Shown here one piece after another: positions 29,414 through 36,531 of a stretch of DNA of 36,531 nt; position 1 is the first letter of the stretch; each line of letters starts with the position of its first letter. Below the pieces are notes generated by a model. The model did not search any database. It had not been told where the DNA came from and was given only the letters and a program-made list of their open reading frames with translations. Position numbers and translations under genes: made by a program. Source of the DNA: Clostridia bacterium (GTDB lineage Bacteria > Bacillota_A > Clostridia > Christensenellales > Aristaeellaceae); the NCBI GenBank assembly GCA_017430945.1, contig JAFRMB010000081.1, forward strand, positions 1 through 36,531, given 5' to 3'.

Positions 29414-30898
29414 ATGGCCCAGACCTATCAGGTGCCGGCAGGCTTCACCGAACAGGATACCATCCGCCTGAACAAGCTGAACGCGCTGATCGAGCAGGGA
29501 CGCAATCCCTACGAGATCACCACCTATGACCGCACCCACACCTCCGGCGGGATCATCCCCCGGTTCGACGCGCTGGAGGGGCAGACCGTGCGCTTCGCCG
29601 GCCGCATACTGGGCAAGCACATCATGGGCAAGGCCAGCTTCGCGCGGCTTCAGGACCCCGACGGCACCATCCAGATCTACGTCAAGCGTGACGACGTGGG
29701 CGACGAACCCTATCGGGACTTCAAAGCGCTGGACATCGGCGACATCATCGGCGTGTCCGGAACGGTGTTCAAGACGAAGACCGGCGAGGTCTCCGTGCAC
29801 GCCGCCGAGATCTGCCTGTTGACCAAGAGCCTGCACCCGCTGCCGGAGAAGTTCCACGGCCTGACGGACACCGACACCCGCTACCGCCAGCGCTATGTGG
29901 ACCTCATCGTCAACCCCGAGGTGAAGGAGACCTTCGTCAAGCGCAGCCGCATCCTCCGGGAGCTGCGCGCGTTCCTGGACGCCCGGGGCTATCTCGAGGT
30001 GGATACGCCCATACTGACCCCCTTTGAGATCGGCGCCGCCGCCAAGCCCTTCTACACCCACCACAATTCGCTGGACATGGACATGGTGCTGCGCATCGAG
30101 ACCGAGCTCTACCTCAAGCGCCTGATCGTGGGCGGCCTGGACCGCGTGTACGAGGTGGGCCGCATCTTCCGCAACGAGGGCATGGACACCAAGCACAACC
30201 CCGAGTTCACCACCATCGAGCTCTACGAGGCCTACACCGACTTCCGCGGCATGATGGATCTGGTCGAGGATATGATGAAGACCGTGACGCAGAAGGTCTG
30301 CGGCGGGCTGGTGATCCCCTATCAGGGCCACGAGATCGACATCGGCCACTGGGAGCGCCTGACCATGGTGGAGGCCGTGAAGAAATACAGCGGCGTCGAC
30401 TTTGCCGACTGGCAGACCGACGGGGACGCCATCGCCGCGGCGAAGGCGCACGGCGTGGAGCTGCCCGAGATCCCCACGAAGGGCGCGATCCTCGCCGAGT
30501 TCTTCGACGCCTTCGTCGAGGACAAGCTCATCCAGCCGACCTTCATCTACGACTATCCGGTGGAGAACAGCCCGCTGGCCAAGCGCAAGCCCGATGACCC
30601 CATGTTCACCGAGCGCTTCGAGTACTTCATCAACGCCATCGAGTTCGGCAACGCGTTCTCGGAGCTCAACGATCCCCTCGACCAGCGCGGCCGCTTCGAG
30701 CGGCAGGTCGCCGAGCGCAAGTCCCTGAATCCCGAGAGCCGCGCCCAGGTGGACTACGACTACGTCAACGCGCTCGAATACGGCATGCCCCCCACCGGCG
30801 GCCTGGGCTTCGGCGTCGACCGCCTCGTGATGCTGCTCACCGATTCCGACAGCATCCGCGACGTGCTGCTGTTCCCCACGATGAAGCCGCTGGACTGA
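29414..30898 (+). CDS. lysS: Lysyl-tRNA synthetase, class II
   Basis: The 494-aa enzyme charges tRNA-Lys. It has an N-terminal OB-fold anticodon-binding domain (about 55-150: VRFAGRILGKHIMGKASFA) and a class II catalytic core with motif 1 around FLDARGYLEVDTPIL, motif 2 RIFRNEGMDTKHNPEFTTIE and motif 3 GLGFGVDRLVMLLTDS. The length is that of the bacterial family. GAGAGGAG precedes the ATG. It is the second gene of the greA operon. Confidence 0.97.
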   Translation: MAQTYQVPAGFTEQDTIRLNKLNALIEQGRNPYEITTYDRTHTSGGIIPRFDALEGQTVRFAGRILGKHIMGKASFARLQDPDGTIQIYVKRDDVGDEPYRDFKALDIGDIIGVSGTVFKTKTGEVSVHAAEICLLTKSLHPLPEKFHGLTDTDTRYRQRYVDLIVNPEVKETFVKRSRILRELRAFLDARGYLEVDTPILTPFEIGAAAKPFYTHHNSLDMDMVLRIETELYLKRLIVGGLDRVYEVGRIFRNEGMDTKHNPEFTTIELYEAYTDFRGMMDLVEDMMKTVTQKVCGGLVIPYQGHEIDIGHWERLTMVEAVKKYSGVDFADWQTDGDAIAAAKAHGVELPEIPTKGAILAEFFDAFVEDKLIQPTFIYDYPVENSPLAKRKPDDPMFTERFEYFINAIEFGNAFSELNDPLDQRGRFERQVAERKSLNPESRAQVDYDYVNALEYGMPPTGGLGFGVDRLVMLLTDSDSIRDVLLFPTMKPLD

Positions 30899-31033
30899 CG
30901 CCGATCGCTGAGATCGCCCTGTTTACAAGGATCTTGGCAGATCGCAGGTATTCATAACTCATGCACCAAGCCGATCGATGTCGCGACGCAGACAGACAGT
31001 ACCCGGCCGCACATAGATGAAGCTTCGTTCATC

Positions 31034-31067
31034 AAACGGGCCCATGGTTTCCGCCATGGGCCCGTTT
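31034..31067. terminator. 14-bp perfect inverted repeat, terminator-like
   Basis: AAACGGGCCCATGG, loop TTTCCG, CCATGGGCCCGTTT. The stem is perfect and its outer A/T pairs give short U runs on both strands. It lies about 135 nt after lysS, so other RNA may be included before termination. Confidence 0.65.
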
Positions 31068-31153
31068 GTCGTTCCTGAAGGGTATGCCTCTGTCTCGGTC
31101 GCTTTTTCCGCCCTCGCCATCGACCGGGCGACCTGCCGCGTAGGCCATGAGAT

Positions 31154-31205
31154 CGCCGCTCCGGTCCGCACGGCGCGATCGAGCCGCAGCGGCGGGCGTT
31201 TTTTT
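31154..31205 (+). terminator. Probable plus-strand intrinsic terminator
   Basis: CGCCGCT (31154-31160) pairs with AGCGGCG (31188-31194), continued inward by CGG/CCG after one mismatch. Seven T residues follow at 31199-31205. It probably ends the greA-lysS transcript read-through. Confidence 0.55.
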
Positions 31206-31361
31206 ACGATCCGCAAGTCCTTCGGCGCTCTGCGCCCTGTCGCCCGATCTGCCCGAACCACATGACGCGATCCCGATAGCTTCCTCGCCAGAGCTCTTAT
31301 CCGGTTCTGCCAACGGGATCCATTCATAGCCGTTCAGATGGACGCCCGGGCCCATGCGGTC

Positions 31362-33851
31362 TCAGATATACTTTCCGGTCACGCTGTCATGACAGCGTTT
31401 GACGTCGTCCGGCGTGCCGGTTGCGACGATCCGGCCACCGCCGTCGCCGCCCTCCGGTCCCATATCGATGATGTAGTCTGCGGAGCGGATCACGTCCATG
31501 TCATGCTCGATCACGATGACGGTGGCGCCATGGTCGATCAGCGTCCCGAACACGGCCAGCAGCGTTTCGACATCCCTCGGATGCAGGCCGATCGTCGGCT
31601 CATCGAAGACGAAAACGGAATCATCCTGCTGCCGCCCCATCTCGGAAGCGAGCTTCAGCCTCTGCGCTTCGCCGCCGGAAAGCCCGGGGGTCTCTTCGCC
31701 GAGGGTCAGGTAGCCGAGCCCGAGATCGCGGAGGATCTCAAGGCGCGGTCTAACGGCATTCATCTCTTTACAGAATCCGAGCGCCGTATCGACATCCATC
31801 GCCATCAATTCGGGCAGGGAGCGCATTTCACCAGCCCTGTTCCTGAATCGGATCCGCTTGGCGTCCTTCCCATAGCGCGAGCCCCGGCATTCCGGGCAGG
31901 GGATATCCACATCCGGCAGAAACTGCACGTCGAGGGAGATCTGTCCCGTTCCGTCGCAGACGGGACAGCGGAGCGCGCCGGTATTATACGAAAAGTCTCC
32001 AGCCTTGTATCCGCACTGCCTGGCCTCCCGCGTCCTGCCGTAGAGCTTCCTGAGTTCGTCGTGGATGTTCGCATAAGTGGCGACCGTAGAGCGGACATTG
32101 ATGCCGATGGGGGTGGCGTCGATCAGCTTGACATGTCTGATGCCGTCGGCTTCTATGCGCTTCACGTGATCAGGCATCCGCTTCCCGTTGCACAGCGCGT
32201 CGAGCGCCGGGACGAGGCTCTCCAGTATCAGCGTCGTCTTCCCCGAACCGGAGACGCCCGTGACGACCGTCAGTGCCTTTTTCGGGATCCGAACAGAAAG
32301 CGGTCTCACCGTATGGATCCGGTCGGTCTCCATTCGGATCCCGCCGTTCGCAAAGGGATCCGCGTTGGCGCTCCGCCTTGTGACGTTCTGTTTGCCGGAG
32401 AGGTATTTGCCGATCATCGAGGCCTCGCTGCTCCCGATCCGGGCAACGGTTCCCTCCGCGATGACCTGTCCGCCTTTTGCGCCGGCCTCCGGTCCCATCT
32501 CGATGAGCCAGTCCGCCTCTTTAAGGATCTGTGTGTCGTGGTCGACCAGGATCACGGAATTGCCGTCCCGCACAAGGTCGTGCATCACGCCGTTCAGGCC
32601 CGCGATGTTCGCCGGGTGGAGCCCGATCGAAGGTTCGTCCAGCACGTACAGGACCCCGGTCGTCCGGTTTCGGACCGCCCTGGCCAGCTGCATGCGCTGC
32701 CGCTCACCGGTCGACAGGGTCGAAGAGGCGCGGTCGAGCGTCAGATAGCCGAGCCCCAGGTCCATCAGCCTTGCGGCGACCTCCAGATAGGATCCGCAGA
32801 TGCTCTGAGCCATCGGACGCATCTCCTCCGGCAGGGAGGCCGGCACGCTCTTCACCCAATCCACGGAATCCTTCAAAGTCATCTCGCAGGCCTGCGCAAG
32901 TGAGATCCCCTTGAGCCTCGGCGCTCTTGCGGCTTCCGACAGCCGCGTGCCCCGGCACTCCGGACAGACGTCCTCCCTGAGGAACCTTTCCACCCTCTTC
33001 ATGCCCTTCTCGTCCTTGACCTTGTTCAGGGCGTTCAGCACCGTCGCCGTGGCGCTGTAATAGGTAAAATCCATCTCGCCGGCCGTCGCGGTGTCCGCCT
33101 TCTTCGGGCGGTAGAAAATGTGCTTCTTGACCATCGGGCCGTCGTAGACGATCTCCTTTTCCTCGTCCGTCAGGTCCCGGAACGGGATGTCCGTCCGCAC
33201 CCCCATGGCGCGGCAGACATCTGTCATCAGCGACCACATCAGAGAATTCCACGGGGCGACCGCGCCGTCGTCGATCGAAAGGCTCTCATCCGGGACCAGC
33301 GTGTCTCTGTCAACGGTCCTGACGGTCCCCGTTCCGCCGCAGCATTTGCACGCGCCCTGTGAATTGAAGGCCAGCTCCTCCGCGCCCGGGCCGTAGAAGC
33401 GCTCTCCGCATACCGGACAGACGATCTCCTGCATCAGCGCCACCTGGAACCCCGGTCCCGCATAGTGCCCGTTTGGGCATCTGTGTGAGGACAGCCTTGA
33501 AAACATGAGGCGCAGGCTGTTGAGCAGCTCTGTCCCCGTGCCGAACGTCGACCGTATCCCCGGGACCCCGGGACGCTGGTGCAGCGCCAGGGATGCCGGG
33601 ACATACAACACCTCGTCCACATCGGCTCTGGACGCCTGTGTCATGCGCCGGCGGGTGTATGTGGAAAGCGATTCCAGATAGCGGCGCGACCCCTCCGCGT
33701 ACAGAACGCCCAGCGCAAGGGAGGACTTTCCCGATCCCGATACGCCGGCGATGCCCACGATCTGATGAAGCGGTATATCCACATCGATATTCTTCAGGTT
33801 GTGGACCCGGGCGCCTCTCACCTCTATGTTCTTCGGCTGATCCATCGTCAT
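31362..33851 (-). CDS. UvrA-like ABC ATPase, short paralogue (UvrA2/excinuclease-like)
   Basis: The roughly 829-aa protein has the double UvrA architecture. The first half has Walker A GVSGSGKSSL, a zinc-binding CPVCGERF...CKCCG region, CPECRGTRL and signature LSTGERQRMQL. The second half has GVSGSGKTTL, the zinc finger CPVCDGTGQ...CPECRGSR, signature LSGGEAQRLKL and VFDEPTIGLHP. Canonical UvrA is about 940 aa; this is about 110 shorter and the first signature deviates (LSTGE). Such paralogues occur in Firmicutes and Actinobacteria in DNA-damage tolerance or drug self-resistance. No uvrB or uvrC adjoins it. The ATG at 33851 is preceded by GAGGAAAGAG; a second ATG is at 33845. Confidence 0.85.
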   Translation of the reverse strand: MTMDQPKNIEVRGARVHNLKNIDVDIPLHQIVGIAGVSGSGKSSLALGVLYAEGSRRYLESLSTYTRRRMTQASRADVDEVLYVPASLALHQRPGVPGIRSTFGTGTELLNSLRLMFSRLSSHRCPNGHYAGPGFQVALMQEIVCPVCGERFYGPGAEELAFNSQGACKCCGGTGTVRTVDRDTLVPDESLSIDDGAVAPWNSLMWSLMTDVCRAMGVRTDIPFRDLTDEEKEIVYDGPMVKKHIFYRPKKADTATAGEMDFTYYSATATVLNALNKVKDEKGMKRVERFLREDVCPECRGTRLSEAARAPRLKGISLAQACEMTLKDSVDWVKSVPASLPEEMRPMAQSICGSYLEVAARLMDLGLGYLTLDRASSTLSTGERQRMQLARAVRNRTTGVLYVLDEPSIGLHPANIAGLNGVMHDLVRDGNSVILVDHDTQILKEADWLIEMGPEAGAKGGQVIAEGTVARIGSSEASMIGKYLSGKQNVTRRSANADPFANGGIRMETDRIHTVRPLSVRIPKKALTVVTGVSGSGKTTLILESLVPALDALCNGKRMPDHVKRIEADGIRHVKLIDATPIGINVRSTVATYANIHDELRKLYGRTREARQCGYKAGDFSYNTGALRCPVCDGTGQISLDVQFLPDVDIPCPECRGSRYGKDAKRIRFRNRAGEMRSLPELMAMDVDTALGFCKEMNAVRPRLEILRDLGLGYLTLGEETPGLSGGEAQRLKLASEMGRQQDDSVFVFDEPTIGLHPRDVETLLAVFGTLIDHGATVIVIEHDMDVIRSADYIIDMGPEGGDGGGRIVATGTPDDVKRCHDSVTGKYI

Positions 33852-33962
33852 CGCTTCTCTTTCCTCTTCACACTGGTCGATCCGGCCCGAAGATGGGCAT
33901 GGGCAAGGCATCCCGTGGCTTTTCAGGCTTGCCCCCGGTCCCCGGGCCCTTCCAAAGCAGAT

Positions 33963-34005
33963 CACAGCCGCCCCGGTGCCGTTTCCTGCGGCCGGGACGG
34001 CTGTG
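33963..34005 (-). terminator. Strong hairpin after the ABC permease gene
   Basis: CACAGCCG (33963-33970) pairs with CGGCTGTG (33998-34005), with CCCGG/CCGGG inside. On the minus strand only a short U-rich stretch (ATCTGCTTT) follows, so termination may be weak. It separates the permease gene from the UvrA-like gene. The gap 33852-33962 shows no clear promoter. Confidence 0.5.
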
Positions 34006-34044
34006 CACCTGTCCGATCTCAGAGCGTCGCGACCGAAGGATGGG

Positions 34045-35943
34045 TCACGCCTGCTTTCCGCTCAGGCGGCCGGTGAGCCGCTGCCAGCGCTCGCGGCGTT
34101 TTTTGCGGCGCTCCAGGCGCTCGCCCAGGTCGCGGGCGCCGACGCCGTAGACCAGATACAGGATGAGCCCCGACACCAGCATGATGAACACGGTGGACGC
34201 GCATCGGCGGCCGGAGCCGTTGACGTTGTAGCCCTCGCGCCCTTCCTCGGCGGTCATGTTCTGTATGATCATGGCGTAGCTCTTGCCGTAGGACGACTGG
34301 AACGTGGCGGACATGTCGTACTCGGTGAACAGCGCGTTGAAGTTCAGCGCGAACACCGCCAGCACGCTGGGCAGCACGATGGGCAGCTTCACCCGCAGGA
34401 AGGTCACCAGCTGACTGGCGCCCAGGTTGCGGGCCGCGTCCTCCAGTTCGTCGTCGATGGCATAGAAGGCAGCCTTGATCATCCTCAGCGCGAATGGTAA
34501 CTTGACCACCGTATACGCCATGATGATCAGGAAGCGCACGTTCTCGCGCCAGTACATGTTGTTTCCGAACACGTACCAGACCTCGCGGTTGAAGAAGATG
34601 CGGTAGCTGTAGCAGATGAGGATCGTGGGCAGCAGCCACGGGAACAGCAGGCAGCCCTCCACCACGACGGCGCGCTTTTTGTTGCGGTTCTTGAAGATGT
34701 AGTTGACGGCCACCACCACGATCACGCAGGCCAGCGCCGCCGCCAGGGCGGACATGATGAAGCTGAGCCGGATGCCGCCCAGCGTGTCGCCGTTGGAGAA
34801 CACGCCGGATATGGAGCCCCGGCGGGTCTTCAGCTTGCCGCGGCTGGTCATGTATTCATAGTCCTGCTGGCCGAAGTAGTTGATGAACGTCCAATCGCCC
34901 ACGTTCAGCATCTTGGAGCGGATGGCCGGGTAATTCTGGAACGAGAACAGCACGATCATCACGACAGGGGTCATGTAGATCAGGAACAGCACGTACGCGT
35001 AGATGTGTGCCAGCACGTTGGCGACGGGGCTCTGGATCTTCTGCTTGACCAGCTTGGCCTTGGTCTTGCTCACGGACAGATAGTGCCCCTTGCGCTCGTA
35101 GTGGTTGAGCACCGTCAGGAGCACGATGGTGAACATCGCCAGTATGATGGACAGCAGTGCGGCGCGGGCCTGCGGGAACGCCTCGTCTGCGGACGACGAG
35201 CCGGCCAGGCGCACGATCTCCGGGTTGATGGAGTTGTAGCCCAGCAGCGTCGGCGCGGACATGGCGCACAGGCCGGTGATGAACGTCATGACCGTCAGGC
35301 TGAACAGCGTGGGCAGCAGCGTGGGCATGACCACCTTCAGCAGCACCTTGAACGGCCTGGCGCCCATGTTGCGCGCGGCCTCGACGGTGTTGTAGTCGAT
35401 GCCGCGGATGGCATTTCGCAGGAACAGCGCGTGGTTGCTGGTGCAGGCGAAGGTCATCGTGAACAGCACCGCCCGAAAGCCCGAGAACCACTGCGGGTTC
35501 ATGCCCGGAAAGCTCTTGAGCAGCCACTGCGTCATCATGCCGTTCGAGTCATACAGGAACTGATAGCCCGTGACCAGCGCGACGCCCGAGTAGATGAGCG
35601 TCGTCATGTAGCCCATGCGCAGGATCGTTGCGCCCGTGATGTCGAAGTACTCCGTCAGCAGCACGATGGAGATGCCCACGATGTTCACCGTGACCACCAG
35701 GCATATGGCCAGCTTCAGCGAATTCCATACGAAGCTCGGCATGGAGCCCGCGCGGAAGAAGCGGATGACCGCCCACGGGTCCACGCGGCCGGCGGCGTCC
35801 TTCGTGGTGAATATCGATGTGAGCGTGTTCAGGCACGGCAGCACCATGAACCCCAGGAACAGGTACAGGAACAGCGCCACGCCGAACACCTTGTACACGA
35901 GCGACCAGTTCGGCCCACCCTTGCGCTTCAATGTATTCTGCAT
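34045..35943 (-). CDS. ABC importer permease, two fused inner-membrane domains (iron/phosphonate/polyamine type)
   Basis: The roughly 632-aa protein holds two tandem permease domains with about twelve hydrophobic segments. Each has an EAA loop: EAARNMGARPFKVLLKVVMP in the first half and DAARNLGASQLVTFLRVKLP in the second. This duplicated form is known for Fe3+ importers (FbpB/AfuB), ThiP and 2-aminoethylphosphonate permeases. The ATG at 35943 follows GGGGGGTGA; a start six codons earlier is possible. Its ATPase partner is 14 nt upstream on the same strand. The binding protein must lie outside the window. Confidence 0.88.
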   Translation of the reverse strand: MQNTLKRKGGPNWSLVYKVFGVALFLYLFLGFMVLPCLNTLTSIFTTKDAAGRVDPWAVIRFFRAGSMPSFVWNSLKLAICLVVTVNIVGISIVLLTEYFDITGATILRMGYMTTLIYSGVALVTGYQFLYDSNGMMTQWLLKSFPGMNPQWFSGFRAVLFTMTFACTSNHALFLRNAIRGIDYNTVEAARNMGARPFKVLLKVVMPTLLPTLFSLTVMTFITGLCAMSAPTLLGYNSINPEIVRLAGSSSADEAFPQARAALLSIILAMFTIVLLTVLNHYERKGHYLSVSKTKAKLVKQKIQSPVANVLAHIYAYVLFLIYMTPVVMIVLFSFQNYPAIRSKMLNVGDWTFINYFGQQDYEYMTSRGKLKTRRGSISGVFSNGDTLGGIRLSFIMSALAAALACVIVVVAVNYIFKNRNKKRAVVVEGCLLFPWLLPTILICYSYRIFFNREVWYVFGNNMYWRENVRFLIIMAYTVVKLPFALRMIKAAFYAIDDELEDAARNLGASQLVTFLRVKLPIVLPSVLAVFALNFNALFTEYDMSATFQSSYGKSYAMIIQNMTAEEGREGYNVNGSGRRCASTVFIMLVSGLILYLVYGVGARDLGERLERRKKRRERWQRLTGRLSGKQA

Positions 35944-35957
35944 ACCGTCACCCCCCG

Positions 35958-36531
35958 TCAATAGGACATGACGTCCGAGGGATGGATGTCGACGGTGACC
36001 GTCTCGCCGGGTTCATAGATATTGATGCCGTCGTTTTTCTCGATTACCGTGATCGTCTGGCCGGCGGCCTGGATGTAGTACTTGATGTACAGCCCGTAAT
36101 ACTCCCGGCTCTCGATGACGCCCGGCAGCTTGAGCTGGCCGTCGTCCTCCATGCGGTTCACGCGCACGCGCTCCAGCCGGATGAAATGGTGCTTCTGAGC
36201 GTCCAGCTTCAGCCCGCGCACGACCCCGTCCTCCAGGCGGTTGATGTCGCCGATGAAGTTGGCCACGAACTCGGTGGCGGAGTGGTTGTAGACCTCGTTG
36301 GGGTTGCCGATCTGCTCGATGTAGCCCTTGTTGAACACCGCGATGCGGTCGGACAGCGTCAGCGCCTCCTCCTGGTCGTGCGTGACGTAGATGGTGGTGA
36401 TGCCGAACTCGCGCTGCATCTTTTTGAGCTCGTTGCGGAGCTGGACCCTCAGCTTGGCGTCCAGGTTGGACAGCGGCTCGTCCATGCAGATGATGGCGGG
36501 CTCCGTCACCAGCGCGCGGGCGATGGCCACG
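35958..36531 (-). CDS. ABC importer ATPase with TOBE domain, N-terminus beyond the window edge
   Basis: The visible 190 C-terminal residues start within the signature helix (VAIARALV), followed by Walker [13 protein letters not shown], the switch region [12 protein letters not shown] and [19 protein letters not shown]. The C-terminal TOBE_2 domain follows (about 105-190). This is the Fe3+/spermidine/2-aminoethylphosphonate branch (FbpC, PotA, PhnT). The Walker A part is cut off at the right edge. It precedes the fused permease gene by 14 nt, so the two form one operon. The ligand cannot be told from this part. Confidence 0.9.
   Translation of the reverse strand, partial: VAIARALVTEPAIICMDEPLSNLDAKLRVQLRNELKKMQREFGITTIYVTHDQEEALTLSDRIAVFNKGYIEQIGNPNEVYNHSATEFVANFIGDINRLEDGVVRGLKLDAQKHHFIRLERVRVNRMEDDGQLKLPGVIESREYYGLYIKYYIQAAGQTITVIEKNDGINIYEPGETVTVDIHPSDVMSY

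Larger units (their letters stand above)
30899..31361. other. Non-coding interval between lysS and the UvrA-like gene
   Basis: 463 bp without a convincing gene; frames that cross it in both directions lack ribosome sites and read through hairpins. It contains two terminator-like hairpins (listed separately). The rest shows no feature I can support. Confidence 0.6.

Noticed and set aside
31017..31265. 82-codon plus-strand frame between lysS and the UvrA-like gene
   Set aside because: Runs through a 14-bp perfect hairpin and a U-tract terminator and lacks a ribosome site.
31338..32903. 521-codon plus-strand frame opposite the UvrA-like gene
   Set aside because: Antisense shadow of a gene with clear Walker and signature motifs.
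1..36531. CRISPR array
   Set aside because: No series of regularly spaced identical repeats was seen; the three ACCTCGCGG copies are too short and irregularly spaced.

Overview
The window reads as a GC-rich (by eye well over 60%) Bacillota genome, most likely an anaerobic gut-type member of Clostridia. The evidence is strong AGGAGG-type ribosome binding sites, several near-consensus sigma-A promoters, an ethanolamine-utilisation microcompartment operon of the Firmicutes type controlled by an EutVW two-component antitermination system, an archaeal/Clostridia-type cupin glucose-6-phosphate isomerase, and a prophage remnant with Firmicutes phage families. This taxonomic placement is inference; there is no rRNA gene here.

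Layout. (1) 1-8124, minus strand: eutV-eutW-eutA-eutB-eutC-eutL-eutE-eutM (eutM cut by the left edge). EutV/EutW sense ethanolamine. A leader between eutW and eutA contains two hexaloop hairpins, the second mutually exclusive with a terminator, as expected for ANTAR antitermination. EutBC with reactivase EutA makes acetaldehyde, EutE oxidises it to acetyl-CoA, and EutL/EutM form the shell. The EutV copy here seems to carry two ANTAR domains in tandem. (2) 8102-13203: cysteine desulfurase, a divergent GH3 glycosidase, a cytidylate-kinase-like protein, a zinc-ribbon miniprotein and an XRE regulator with repeated sequence upstream. (3) 13514-16948: a GntR regulator, a 2-hydroxyacid dehydrogenase and an FGGY sugar kinase in one operon, facing a cupin phosphoglucose isomerase. 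(4) 17967-22197: a secreted SH3/cysteine-repeat/peptidoglycan-binding protein, a hotdog thioesterase and a MATE transporter.

(5) About 22273-26210, minus strand: a decayed prophage island of lower, patchy GC. It has a minor-capsid (MuF-like) C-terminus fused to an AT-rich zincin-like module, a second toxin-like small protein, a DUF4417 protein, several tiny genes (20, 38, 43 and 56 aa), and an unusual number of small intrinsic terminators, one between almost every pair of genes. Two of these terminators are nearly identical and each follows a tRNA-like fold with a 7-bp acceptor-like stem and a T-arm-like hairpin. These tRNA-like leaders are the least explained signal in the window.

(6) 26212-28652: an SsuABC/ThiXYZ-type ABC importer (ATPase, permease, binding protein). 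(7) 28737-30898: greA-lysS, driven by a perfect TTGACA-17-TATAAT promoter with a structured leader. (8) 31362-33851: a short UvrA paralogue. (9) 34045-36531: a fused two-domain ABC permease and its ATPase (cut by the right edge), of the iron/2-aminoethylphosphonate/polyamine importer superfamily.

All assignments come from reading the sequence and from recall of protein families; no database search was run.
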